Assembly (NCBI GenBank): GCA_021442155.1
Contig: CM038215.1
Coordinates: forward strand, 273,151,014 to 273,215,013
From: Cymbidium sinense
Taxonomy: Eukaryota; Streptophyta; Magnoliopsida; Asparagales; Orchidaceae
Length of the DNA stretch: 64,000 nucleotides
Direction of reading: 5' to 3'
The notes under the pieces are model-generated. The model was not told the origin of the DNA. It saw only the letters and a list, made by a program, of their open reading frames with translations, and made no database searches. Below, piece by piece: positions 22,001-33,930 of the stretch (its first letter is position 1; each line of letters opens with the position of its first letter). The position numbers were made by a program, and so were the translations under genes.

Positions 22001-24555
22001 TTTTTTAGGTTTAGGTTTTTATGTAGTTTTTATTTTAAGTTTATTTTATTTTTTGTTTATGTTTAATTTTATTTTATTTAGGTTTAATTTTAGGTTTATT
22101 TTAATTTTAGTTTAGTTTGGTTTTTATTTATTTATTTTTATTTTAGTTTTTATTTTATTATATTTTAGGATTAGGTTTAGGTTTACGTTTAGGTCGAAGT
22201 TTAAGCCTTTGTTTAGGTTTTTATTTTATTTTATTTTATTTTTTTAATTTATTTCAGTTTTGGGTTTTTATTTTTTTATTTTTAGGTTTTATTTAGTTTA
22301 GGTTTATCTTTTTAGGTTTTTAAGGTTTAGGGTTTGGGATTAGGGATTAGGGTTTAAAATTTAGGGTTTATGGTTTAGGGTGTAGTGTTTAGGGTTATAG
22401 ATTTTAGGGATTATGGTTGAGGGTTTAGAGTTTAGGGTTTAGAGTTTTAGGTTTACAATTTAGAATTTTTTAATTTTTTTTTAAATTATTTTTTTTTTCA
22501 TTTTTTTTCAATTATGTATAATGGTAGGTTTAGTTTATTTAGTTTATTATTTTTTTATTTTTTTATTTTTGTTTTAGTATTATTTTTATTTTTATTTATT
22601 TTAGTTTATTTATTTTAGGTTTATTAATTTTACTTTATTTTTTAGGTATTGGTTTAGGTTTAGATTTATTTTTTTAGTTTATTTTTATTTTTATTTTATT
22701 TTTTAGCTTTAGGTTTTATATTTTACTTTTTAGGTTTAGTTTTTTTTTTTTTTAGGTTAGGTTTTAGTTTTTTATTTGGTTTTTTATTTTAGGTATTATT
22801 TTTTTAGTTTAGGTTTAGGTAGTTTATTTTATTTTATTTTATTTATTTTTTGTTTAGGTTTAGGTTTTATTTATTTTAGTTTAGTTTATTGTAGTTTAGG
22901 TTTATTTTATTTTTATTTAAGATTTTTTTTTAGTTTAGGGTTTAGGTTGTATTTCTTATTTATTTCTAGGTTTTATTTTTAGGTTTATTTTTTAGGTTCA
23001 GGTTTTTATTTAGTTTTTATTTTATTTTATTTTAGGTTTATTTTTGGTTTAGTTTTTTACTTTATTTAGGTTTTTTATTTTTTTTAGTTTAGTTTAGGTT
23101 TTTATTTATTTTATTTTAGTTTAGTTTTAATTTTTTTTATTTTCTTTTTAGATTTAAGTTTATGTTTAGGTTTTAGTTTATGTTTATATTTATATTTTAT
23201 TATATTTTATTATTTTATTTTTGGTTTGGTTTATTTATTTATTTTATTTTAGGTTTTTTATTTATTTAGGTTTAGGTTTTAGCTTTTAGGGTTTAGGGTT
23301 TTGGTTTTTTTTTAGGTTTTTATTTTAGGTTTATTTTAGGTTTATGTTTTAGTTTAGGTTTAGGTTTATTTTTTTTATTTTATTTATTTAGTATAGGGTT
23401 TATGTTTAGTTTATTTTAGGTTTATTTTAGGTTTATTTAGTTTAGGTTTAGGTATCTTTTGTTATTTTTTTTTATTTTAGGTTTTTATTTTTTTAGTTTA
23501 GGGTATGGTTATTTTTTTATTTATTTTTTAAGTTTATTTTATTTTATTTTAGTTTAGGTTTTTTTATTTTTTTATTTTTTTATTAGTTTATTTTATTTAT
23601 TTTTTTTAGGTTTAGGTTTTAGTTTAGTTTTATTTTATTTTATCATTTTATTTTATTTAGGTTTTTTATATATTTATTTTATTTTAGGTTTTATTTTAGT
23701 TTAGGTTTAGGTTTTAGGTTTTTTTTATTTTAGGTTTAGGGTTTATTAGGGTTTAGGTTTAGGTTTAGGTTTAGGTTTAGGTTTATTTTTTATTTAGGTT
23801 TAAGGTTTAGGTTTATAGTTTAGTTTAGGTTTTTAGATTTTTATGGTTTAGAGTTTTTTAGGTTTAAGTTTAGTTTAGGATTTATAGTTTATTTTAGGGT
23901 TTAGTTATTTATTTAGGTTTTAGGTTTAGGGGTTTTAGGTTTATTTAGTTTAGTGTTTAGATTTAGGTTTAGGGTTTAGGTTTTTGAGGTTTAGAAATTT
24001 AGTTTTAGGGTTTAGGTTTATTAGGATTTTTTTTAAATTTAAATACAGTTAGGTTTATTTAGTTTATTTTATTTATTTTAGTTTATTTTATTTTGTTTAT
24101 TTAGTTTAATTTATTTATTTTATGATTTTATTTAGTTTAGGTTTTGTTTAGGTTTAGTTTTAGGTTTATGTTTAGTTTTATTTTTATTTTATTTTTTAGG
24201 TTTAGGTTTTATTTTTTATATTTAGGTATATGTTTAGGTTTTTATTTTTTATTTTTTATTTTTTTGGTTTAGGTTTTAGGTTTTTATTTTAGATATATTT
24301 TTCATTTTTTTAGCTTAGGTTTAGGTTTATTTTTTATTTATTTTATTTTATTTAGTTTAGGGTTTAGGTTTAGTTTATTTTAGGTTTAGGTTTAGGTTTT
24401 TTATTTTAGTTTTGTTTATTTTAGATTAGGTTTATGTTTATTTTATTTTGTTTAGTTTAGGTTTTTTTTTATTTTGGGGTTTAGGTTTATTTTTTATCTA
24501 TTTTTTGGTTTTACTTTGTTTATTCAATAGTTTTAGGTTTTATTTAGTTTTATTT
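19079..24555 (+). repeat. Telomere-like array, left, last stretch, with local tandem duplication
   Basis: TTTAGGG-rich blocks lie at about 19,079-19,335, 20,190-20,605, 21,310-21,510 and 22,320-22,475, separated by T-rich blocks. From 23,285 to 24,010 both word types are mixed, and T-rich sequence continues to 24,555. The stretch 20,160-21,290 is repeated at about 21,290-22,310, including the shared phrases TTAGTGTTTAGGCTTTTGGG and GGTTTAGATT(A/T)TTGTAGG. The array ends where retroelement gag-like sequence begins. No gene is seen. Confidence 0.85.
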
Positions 24556-26134
24556 TATTTAGGGTTTTACCAACATCCTTGATCTTTGATGCCATTTGCC
24601 CATAACACATTGCCTTTAGAGCCAACTTTTGCAACAGATGACAATGCACTCCTCTTTACTTTAGCAGGTGTTGCATTTGGATTCAGCCAGGAGTTATGAA
24701 GACTTTTCTTGAGTTGGAGCATCTCTTCATCAAGAGGTTCTTGGAGCTTGGTATGACTAGGTGACATCAATGTAAGCACTAAGTTCCTTGTTGATTATAT
24801 TTTTATGGAACAAGAATGATAGAATTTGAGAAGATGCCATTGAGATTCTTCTCAAGAAGAGCAATGATTCTAGTTATTTCCCCTACCACCACATGTTAGG
24901 CCATTTCTTAGAGGATTGTATCACTTTTAGTTAAGCAGCTTCAATTTGAGAGTCATAGTTATCCTAAGAATATTTATTAAAAACCAATCCAATTACATTA
25001 AAATGATTCTTAGGGATACTTCGATTCTCTTAAGACCAAAGAAGGTTAGCATATCTCCCTAGACCTCTAAGAAGATTATTTCTAAGATCAAAGCTTTCCT
25101 TGGGTGCTTGAAGTAGCTCAAATCTCCAACACCAAGGAAGTTTTGCTAGTTGCAAAGGATAACTGGAAGGTGGCATGGCATGACTCACCATACCGGGATA
25201 GTCCAATCGCAAAATTCAGTCAGTACTCCCTCCATATAACTACAACCTCTTCTTGCTCCTCTCTATTGGAAGAAGCATTGTATTTGTGGATAAGGGCACT
25301 ATTTTACTCCACTTTTTGATTTCCATCATTACCTCCACCCAAAAAAAAATTAATGAAGAAAGTTGATTCTACTTATATATTATTTAGTTTTGATGCTTTT
25401 GATTTTATTCCTATTGAAAGCTCTTGGAGTCTAAATAAAAATAATAGCTCTAGTAGATTCGATCCTTTCCTTTGTTTTGAGCAGATCCTTCTCATCAATC
25501 GGGTTCACCTCTTAAGATTGACTTGGAGCTGGGATCCAATAGGAGAAGCGTAGGTATGCAGGAAGGTAGAACTTTCCAAGCTCATCATTCAAAGAAGTCC
25601 TTGAAGTCAACCTATGGTGGCAAGTTCTACAGGTTAGCACCTCAGACAAGGTAAGCAAGTCATTGGTTTCAATGAGTAGATAGTCCCTCCATAAGATGAT
25701 CCACCCATGGATATGCTTGGAGGACAAGTTGATTATAATGTCCTAGCTCACCTTAGAAAGTTTCTAGCTAAGTTAAGTGTATATGATGCCCTTGTCTTAT
25801 CCAAAGAGATGAGGGAATGGCTAATCAAGGCCTTACTTGATCTAGAGATATGCTTAACTCAGCTGATCGCTACTAAATGGGAGGCATATCACTCGAAGGA
25901 CATCTTAGGAGTTACATTCATTGATGAAGACTTACTCCTAGGGATGACCGAGCACAACTTCCTCTTTACATTATAGTGGATGTTGGTAGATATAGGCTAT
26001 CTCGAGTTTTGGTTGACCCAGGTGTATCAATCAACATTATGAGTTTAGGAACCCTTGCCTGAGTACATCTCTAAACTCCAAAAAGAAAGGATAATGCTGA
26101 GAGGATTCAATGAATAAGGCGAGAGGGCCTTGTG
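24556..26134 (+). pseudogene. Tat-type retroelement, gag-like remnant and protease start
   Basis: The 5' remnant of the main Tat-type element. Plus-strand landmarks are a degenerate zinc-knuckle-like segment SYFPYHHMLGHFLEDCITF near 24,868-24,925 (family form starts CPYH; here the first Cys is Phe), and from 25,707 the frame MDMLGGQVDYNVLAHLRKFL, LSVYDALVLSKEMREWLIKALL, and VTFIDEDLLLG, which is the conserved stretch before the protease. VDPGVSINI near 26,011-26,037 corresponds to the protease active site (usual D-T/S-G), here with Pro-Gly after Asp. KLQKERIMLRGFNE and GERAL follow to 26,131. The first 300 bp (24,556-24,850) I only infer to be gag; the minus-strand open frame at 24,567-24,779 has no recognisable domain. 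Stops and frameshifts are frequent. Confidence 0.75.
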
Positions 26135-26152
26135 GTGTTTATTTTGGATTTA

Positions 26153-26182
26153 TGTGTGTGTGTGTGTGTGTGTGTGGGGGGG
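26153..26182 (+). repeat. TG dinucleotide microsatellite followed by G-run
   Basis: About twelve TG units run directly into a run of G. It sits at the left edge of the foreign insert, within 20 bp of the broken protease frame. Confidence 0.9.
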
Positions 26183-28796
26183 TTTGTACTTTTTAAGGTG
26201 ATTGGGTACAACATTAAGGTTTGATGTACTATCTTGAAAGATAGAGACATTACCCTATAATGGACCTAATCACGTAATAAAGACTCTTAAGGCATGATGG
26301 GTAAATGAATGTATGAGAGATTTTTACCGTACTTTACATGGATGAATAAAGTAGGGTTTATATTAAATCAGGTTCTTAAGTTCCCTCTAGAGGCAAGCCT
26401 CCATAATTAATTACATTTTAGGAAATGAAACTTCCTAAGAATACTCTTGATTAAAGAAGATAACTATCATCTCCAAAGATTTCAAGGTTAGACTATCAAA
26501 GGATTGGTTGTATGTAGAAAATCAATTGGGAAAGTTCAAGGAGAAGTCTTATTTTTGGAATCCAAATGAAATAAGTAGGAAATTCTCATGATACTAGGAA
26601 GCCTAGTGATCATTCCAATCTATCCTATGGTTGGGCTTTATGATTTTGAAGTTGAAGGGATTTATATTTTTTGTGTTGAAATTTAATTAGATTATAAGTG
26701 CTTATAATGCGCCAACACAAGGTTCTGGGAATGCCTAAGAGGTGAGGATTTATGCTTGTAGCCCGAAGGAAATAGCTACCTTGGATCCTAAATCTAGGGA
26801 TCTTTAGTATGAGCTAAAACAAGACCTAAATGTAAGTGAAAGGTGGACAAAATGGTTTACCTCCACAAGAGAGAATAAATTGTTTGACTTACAGACTTAT
26901 CTAGAGTGGCCTAACTCCTATTTTAAAATAATGTAGTGATCTTGTGAATTTCAAGATAGATAGGGTAGTTATTTAATTAGAAAGAGACTAAAGTCCTAAA
27001 CACACTCCGTAAGAGACTAGAGCATGAGTGGTATGAGCATATGACTTAATCTATAGATGAAAAATCATTTTAAATTTTATTTCATTTTACACACATCATT
27101 TTGACAGAGGCTGTAGGATTTCTTATGCCTAAATGCATGATGAAATAGGTTAGGGTCAAATCAACTAGAAGAAGGTGTTCCTAACCATAAGGGATGCCCT
27201 CATAGGTCAAACATTCCTTTATCATGCAAGGATAAATATCCTTCATGTTCAAAAGAAAAAGATTATGCATGCATGATTTGAAACATACAACCATATAGCT
27301 AAGGGGTTGCTAAATCTTTTAATTATATTATTTATATCTTAGGCTTTATGATGAGGTTATGAGTTGTTTAAAATTTAGTTATGAGTTATTAGTTGGGTAG
27401 AAAAGTTATTTTTATCCTAAGAGCTTAATCATATCCAAAACCACACATTAAATCATAAATCATTTAAGAAACTATAAAAAGCATGTCGTCCTACTGCACA
27501 ATGTAAACATAACATCGAACAATTATATAAAATATCATAAATGAATAAAAGGTCGGTGCGGTCAGGTACCACCATACAACCTGAAGGGAGAAAAGATGGT
27601 TAGCCGAGCTCTACCCTTATACAATCTCGAATATGAAAGAATAATTATAATTATATTAAATTCTATGGGGGTCTTCTTTCTTCATATCTCCATTTCTGAT
27701 TTGGTTCCTTCTATTATTTGGATGGTGCTTACTTCAAAGGCATCACAGGGCACCCCATGACAAAGCCTTCTGGCCACTGCTCATCCTAATCCCCCATTGC
27801 ACTAATCCTAATTCTTATTGTGAAATTGTAGTTATGTGGGAAAAGTAAATCTAATTACACTTGCAAAATAGAGGTTAGCTAAATATACATATAATCTCAA
27901 GTAGTTGAACTTATAATTTGGGGTTAGTACCCTACACATGGGTAACTAAGCCCACCTATCCTAACTTGGATTATGCTTAAGGATTTAAGCAACTTGCAAA
28001 AAGAGCATTAACATTTATTTTTAAGCATCCCTTAAGCATAATCCCCTATAGAAAACATGATTAAGCTAATATTGACCAATCATCCAGTCTACGAAGCATA
28101 CACCCTAACATATAATCTGAAATAATACATCATAAAACATAATATACTTTACATCATACGTGATCCTAACTTAGAGCTAGAAGTGGTGACTTAATTCTAA
28201 TGTGTGTATTAAGGCTTGTGTGGTATGTCTTGTTAAGCATTAGTGTTACATTTTCTAAGTGTCGAAGGATTCAATTTAACATGAATGGTTGATTTCACTT
28301 AAAGTAGTTTAATTGATTTGTGAATTTTAATTTGTGTTTTCTTTTGTTTCATTTGATTACACTTAGCAACTAAGTGTTATAAAGAGAGAAAAAGAGGATT
28401 TCCCTCTTTCATCCATACCTTAAGTCACTTTCTAAAGTATATTAATTTGATTTAGTTCTCTTTAGTGAATGGCTTATTAAACGATTTAATTAATCCTAAG
28501 TTTAGGAACACTTTAAATAATCCTATTCAAAATGAAAGGCATCTTAAGATTAATTTAATTGAATTACTACCACATGACATATATATTAAATCATTCCTTT
28601 CCATCACATGTAACATGCATATGATTTAATCCTAGGTGTATCTATACATGAAACATATTTTAGCACACTTAAATGATGAATGTATGTGTATGTTTAGAAT
28701 TTATATTTTATTTGATTGAATAATTTAAACATATTAAACTAAAATTTTATCCAATTTTTTATGCAAAAGGACATAAGAATAAAATTAAATAGACAT

Positions 28797-29395
28797 GTAC
28801 CATTATTAAATCAGGGAAGTGAGGTAATCAAATGACTTCCTTGGATCTAGCTAAAGCATCGTATTATCGAGATGTCCAGACTATATACCCACTTGCATTC
28901 AAACATATGTAAATTCATATACATGAACATAGGAAAAGCTCCAAATCATATGGCTAATTAATTCAACCACTTATGAATGCATGCAATTTTAATGTAAAAT
29001 GTGATTTTCATTCACTAATCACATATACATATACATGTACAAAGATATAGGAAAGTACATGTCGTTGTTAAACCTAGGAGGTGAGGTAATCAAATGATGA
29101 CCTCTTAAATAAACTCTATTCACAGGATGTCTAGATTATATACTTGCTTTTCATGGACACACATGGATGTATACATAAATAATGGAAAAAAACCAAAGAT
29201 TGTATATTTTTTGATTGAATCATTTATATATATGAATTAAGCTCTATCCAAATTCTAATGTTGAAATACATAAGATTGAAATCAAAATGCGTGCTCTTAT
29301 TGAACCATGGAAATGAGGTAATCAAATGGCCTCCTTGGGGCTAGCTAAAACCTCGTGTTCGAGATGTCCAAACTATATACCATTACCATTCAATC
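28797..29395 (+). repeat. Three direct repeats, about 240-260 bp apart, in the insert
   Basis: A module of about 90 bp occurs three times, near 28,805-28,890, 29,065-29,145 and 29,300-29,385. Shared words are GAGGTAATCAAATG, a CTAGCTAAA(A/G)C segment, and CGAGATGTCCA(G/A)ACTATATAC. The first and third copies agree best; the middle one is diverged. The spacer carries ATACATGAACATAGGAAA-like text. Function is unknown; repeats of this kind are common in retroelement non-coding regions. Confidence 0.75.
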
Positions 29396-29799
29396 TTATA
29401 TAAATCAACGTGAAAGGAAAGAACTCAACATTCATACACTTAAGCTATAAGCACATGCTTTTTTATGCATTTATAATTATCATCATAACACATATTATTA
29501 TTAATTTATAAGCTTTTGAAAAATACATTTCGATTTAATAGTGATAATAGCCATGCATGTATTAAATTAAATCAACACATGCAAGCTTACATAAAGGAAA
29601 TCTATTTTATTTTACTTGAGTTTGAAAGATGGATGCATGAATTCAAATGACATACCAAATTTAACTTGATTGGAAAGAGAACAATCAATTATAAGCATGT
29701 GATTCATTCAACCAAACTAGTTCTTAAGGATAATCAAATCAAATAATATTACTTAAAGAAAAGCAAAACTTCTTTATTAAATAAGTTCTGAATTTGATT

Positions 29800-30720
29800 T
29801 GTTTAAAAGAGGAGAAGAGAAATCATCACTTATTATTTTAAACCCATTTCCATAATAGTGATTTAATTTAATTTAAGGAAATGTAATTAAGTTTATTTTA
29901 TGGGTTAATTAAGTTGAACCCTTAATTAGATGAATTAATTACCCTTACCTATGTCACCTTAAAGTAATTAACTAAATAATTATGAGCCAACATGATATGC
30001 ATGGAAAAAAACTTACAATGATCCTAGGAAATAAAAGGGGCTGCATTGGCTTATGACTAATAGTTAATTAGATTAAGGGATTACTTAATTACTCTTATGG
30101 TTTTCCCACATATGGACTAACCATGATTTCATTAAACTCCTTTAGGTTATTAAACACCAAAAGATCTACCCCATGATTTAATTAATTAAGGTCTGATGTG
30201 ATTATGATTTCAATTTGATTAAGTGATTTAATTAATTAGGTAAATATTAATTAATTTAATTTTTAAAACAGGTGAAATGAACTTACAGAAAGGGGTCCAA
30301 ACCCTATTCCTTAGTTCACTTAAAGTTGAACAATGATTAATAAACTTAATTAACCAATTTATAATTCATGAGATTAATAATCATTAATTAATTTAAAAGA
30401 GTAGTTAAGGTTTAATTAGTCAAATTTTAATTAGAGTAATAAATCCCAAAAAAATTAAGGGAGGCAGAGGTCATCCCATTAAATAATCCCACAAATTTTG
30501 GCATTAATTACTTAAGTAATTAAACTAATAAATTTTGTAATTAAACCTTAATTAAATTTTAATTACTGTTCAAAATTAGTTAAGATCATTTTTAATTAAT
30601 TCTCCTCTGAAATACCTTTAAAATATGTATTTATTTACATTTTTTATTTCTCTATGATCTTATATTATTTTTTAGAAGTTTGACCATTAAAATGATTAAT
30701 TAAAAGCCTAAGCCTAATCA
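29800..30720. repeat. AT-rich stretch with frequent TTAATTAA
   Basis: The region is dominated by AATTAATTAA and TTTAATTAG words on both strands, with short palindromes. No coding sequence is seen. It may be a degenerate simple repeat inside the insert. Confidence 0.6.
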
Positions 30721-31434
30721 TTTTGGCAAACTTACTTACGATTGCTTATGTGGTAGTGGATGCACTTTCTTGTCCATCATCGATCAGATGGTTACAATTC
30801 ATCCCACAACTTAATAAGATTAAATTAGATCAATCTAGCGAATCTAATCATGACCATCTATTCTAAATAAGAGGAACAGATAGTGCATGATTTAACGTCA
30901 CACGAGTGAGGGAGAATGGAGTTCATTCGCCATTGCTCACTTGATCTAAGCTTACCTCATCAACTCCAAAAGATCCACACCTTCACAACATCGATCGGAG
31001 GGATCAATAGTCAAGATCACATGAGATGCAAGTTTTCTTTAAAAGCTACAATTTTTTCCTAAGGATTTTGGAAACAAACCTCACGAGCTCAAGGCGGCTC
31101 AAATGATTGAGGAAGCTTCATCTAGTGGAGATGAAGCCTTGTTGACAATTGGATTAATTCCTTGATGTTTTTTGGAAGGCCATGAATTGATGATTTGGAG
31201 CTTGGCTTTGATCAGTCCCACCTTGGTGCTCGAAATCTTGGGAGATGATTTGTTCTTTGAGGCCTAGGGAAGGTTTGTGCAAAGTTAATTTGAGTTTGAT
31301 GGATAAATGGGGAAGTTAGGTTCAAAATGGGAGTGTCCTATTTTGGGAAGGATGGAAATTGCATTTTTTGATCATCGAATGAGCTTGGGAGCTTAAGGAA
31401 TGGCTCTAGTAGGTATTCTTGGGTAGCTAGAGCT

Positions 31435-31824
31435 ATGAGGAATGATTTTTGTGTATGTTTGAGTAGAAATAAAGGGGTTTGTACCCCCTTTATCTTGATC
31501 GGATGGTGGGTTCAGGTTTGGCTTCTAGTGGCCATCCGGCCATTTCAGGGAGATGTGGGTGGCAGGAAAGAGGTGAGTTGGCTCAAATGGTTGGTGAAAG
31601 GAGGTAGAGGAATCATGGGTGTGTTATGGGTTTCAAATGCTTCAATGGGAGGTAGGGATTTCACCTCCCATGGGTCATGGGCAACCCAACCACCCCTTGG
31701 GTTAGGTTGGGCAGTGTCTCAGGTGCTTAGGTGGACCATTGGGAGAGTACTAAGTGGCCAAGAAATGGAAATGACCATGTACATGGGTGATTTGTCTCAT
31801 GTGATGCCCTTGACCCAAGGGTAA
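31435..31824 (+). other. Open frame of 129 codons, no recognised domain
   Basis: This is the longest continuous open frame in the window. It begins MRNDFCVCLSRNKG and ends SHVMPLTQG. It is Trp- and Gly-rich and has no signal peptide, clear membrane helix or motif I recognise. It lies in a G-rich part of the insert where stop codons are rare by composition, beside the GGTCAA-rich stretch that follows. I consider it probably a chance frame; a small retroelement-encoded protein is the alternative. Confidence 0.25.
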
Positions 31825-31849
31825 AATGATTATTTGGCATTGGATTTGA

Positions 31850-33300
31850 TTTGGATAGATTTGAAATGATCCAAAGGTGGGTTAGCCTAAATTTCAAGTT
31901 AATTGGAGTTGATTTGGTTGTGTCAAGTTTATCGATTGGTCAAATTAGGTCAAACCAAAAGTTGGGTCAAGTTCATATGATCATTTGGGATATTTTGGTT
32001 CAATTGGTTTGGTTTAGTTTGGCTTAGATTTGATTCGCTCATTTGAATTCATTTGGGTCAAATGGGTTAAGTTGACAATTTGACAAAATTGGCCAAATTA
32101 CTTGGGTTGGGTGTTGGTTTGGGTTTAGTTGACCAATTGATGATGATTGTAGGCTTTGGTTTCAATTAATTTGGATTTGGTTTTTTGCTTTAGGCAACTT
32201 TAAACCTTTAGGTCAATTTGGGCTAAATAAATAATTGGGTTCAATTGGGTCCAATCATGGCTTTGGTCAAGTTGAACAATCAATTTGGTTTATATTTTTT
32301 ATTTGACCCAATTTGATCATTTAGGTTAATTTGGGTCAACTTCAAGAGGGCCAATTGGGTTTGGTTTGATTGAAGGTCAAGTCATATTCAAATGAGATAA
32401 GGGTTGACTTGGTCAAATGATTGACTTGACCATGGACAATTAATCAACTTGGTGATCAATAATCATGAAGAGAGGTTTTGATGGGCTTGGTTCAATCCAA
32501 TTTGGGTAGGATTAAAAACTTGGCTCAAATTATTGCCCACATTAGGTCAAGTGGACCAATTGGGTTTTTGGCTTGATTTTGGGTTGAGTTTGATTTAGTT
32601 GAGTTTATATATGGATTTGGGATTGATATATAAATTCAATTACAATTGACTTGGGTTCAAATGGTTTTGGTTCATTTGAACATTTCAAGTCAAAAGGTTA
32701 ACAGGTTTGACTTGGGTAGATTTTGGTTTGGCTTGATGATTGTAGATTTCATTTATATTTGTGAATATGATTGATGGTATGATTGATTCATGAGAAAATA
32801 AATTAAATTTGGGATTTGGAATGAAGGAATTTGGCTAAGTCCATGGAGTTAGTGAGTGGCTTAAGTTTGGATTTTGATTTGGTTTGATTTAGTTTTGATG
32901 ATTTAAATGTACATTTTATTTAAATTTGTAAAGTTGATTGAAAATATGATAGATTTATGAGAAAATTAATTAAGTTTGATTTGATTTGGATTAATATTTG
33001 GCTAAGTCCATGGGATAGGTCATATGGCTTAGGAAGGGTTTTGATTTAATTTGATTTAGTTTGATTTAATTTTGATCATTTAAATGTAGATTTGATTTAT
33101 ATTTTGGAATACGGTTGAAGATATAAATTGATTATGAGAAAATCAATTGATTTTGCATTGATTTGAATTAAGATTTGGCTAAATCCATGGGATAGGTCAT
33201 ATGGCTTAGGAAGGGTTTCAAGTTTGGATTTAATCATGGGCTTCAATCATTTGATTTTGACATTGAGGCTTGGATTTGGATTTGAATTTAATGTCTAAAT
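31850..33300 (+). repeat. T/G-rich stretch with TTTGGGTCAA / GGTTTGATTTGG words
   Basis: Imperfect repetition of words such as TTGGGTCAA, AATTGGTTTGG and TTTGATTTGGATT fills about 1.4 kb. Two longer near-repeats, about 180 bp apart, contain GGCTAAGTCCATGGGATAGG (near 33,000 and 33,178), with an older third form near 32,834. The plus strand is C-poor. No gene is seen. Confidence 0.65.
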
Positions 33301-33544
33301 TGAACTTGAGGTTTGGTTTAAGAAGGTGAATATGGATCGGATTTGGGTTGTAGGGTAGGTGGATTATCATAATCGCTAAGGCATAACCTAATCCTATGGT
33401 TAACTCTTCTAAGTCTTTAGGCTTAGGTTAAGTGTTTACCTAATTGTTAGAAGTGTCTTAAGACTAGGAAAGTCTTAGTATCTAGAAGACTGCTAAGTCT
33501 TAGATGGGAAGATTGAATCCACACTTCAAAAGTGAGGTCAATAG

Positions 33545-33850
33545 GCCTTAGGCTCCATAGTGTTGCCCTTGGATATAGATGATTGGAAGATCGAAGCCAA
33601 GTTTCACATTATAGACTCGGATACATCTTTCAATACTTTGCTTGGGAAACCATGGATACATGAGAACAACATACTTCCATCCTCTCTACATCAGTGTTTG
33701 AAGTTCATGAGAGGTGGGATCATTTACTATGTCAAAGGAGATCTCAAGCCATTTACAGTTCACGAGGTCAGCATATATGAGGATGCGACTTACTTCCTCC
33801 ATCAAAATCAAGAAGTCTATTTTCATAAACTTGGCCAAAGTTTAAAATAA
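33545..33850 (+). pseudogene. Tat-type retroelement, end of protease region, resumes after insert
   Basis: The frame runs ALGSIVLPLDIDDWKIEAKF then FHIIDSDTSFNTLLGKPWIH and LPSSLHQCLKF to 33,847. This is the conserved segment downstream of the plant gypsy protease (IDxxTSYNxLLGRPWIH). An open frame spans 33,560-33,850. The matching upstream piece is at 25,707-26,131. It is well preserved compared with the rest of the element. Confidence 0.88.
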
Positions 33851-33930
33851 AAAAAAGTAGAAGAAAAAAAGGAAAGAGAAAAAAGAAAAAAAGAAAAGAA
33901 AATGAAAAGAAAATAAAGGGAGCGAAATAG
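33846..33930 (+). repeat. A/G-only low-complexity tract
   Basis: An almost pure purine run on the plus strand. In the element frame it would encode a Lys/Glu-rich linker between protease and RT; low-complexity charged linkers are common there in Tat elements. It could also form triplex DNA. Confidence 0.8.

Larger units (their letters stand above)
26135..33540. mobile_element. Unidentified 7.4-kb insertion splitting the retroelement protease region
   Basis: The protease frame stops near 26,131 (GERAL) and resumes at 33,545 (ALGSIVLPLDIDDWKIEAKF). DNA in between shares nothing with the element or arrays. It is AT-rich with few open frames. I found no pair of LTRs, no terminal inverted repeats and no recognisable transposase, RT or helicase. 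The two flanks overlap: GGCCTT...GTGTT...TTGGAT(T/A)TA occurs at about 26,127-26,152 and again at 33,544-33,575. This is too long for the 5-bp duplication of an LTR element. Candidates are a non-autonomous LTR element with eroded ends, a LINE-type insertion with a long duplication, or recombination between two element copies. Confidence 0.55.

Noticed and set aside
4611..24555. A true chromosome end
   Set aside because: The heptamers are degenerate, interrupted by gene fragments and retroelements, and unique sequence follows on both sides, so this is an interstitial or subtelomeric array.
28797..29395. CRISPR-like direct repeats
   Set aside because: Only three diverged copies, spaced about 250 bp apart, in plant nuclear DNA; not a CRISPR array.
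31435..31824. Possible real gene, 129 codons
   Set aside because: It is the longest frame, but has no domain and lies in G/T-rich repeat-like sequence with few stop codons; it is kept only as a low-confidence feature.
26135..33564. Simple 5-bp target-site duplication GTGTT around the insert
   Set aside because: GTGTT is present at both junctions (26,135-26,139 and 33,560-33,564), but flanking similarity extends well beyond it on both sides, and no LTR TG...CA ends are convincing.
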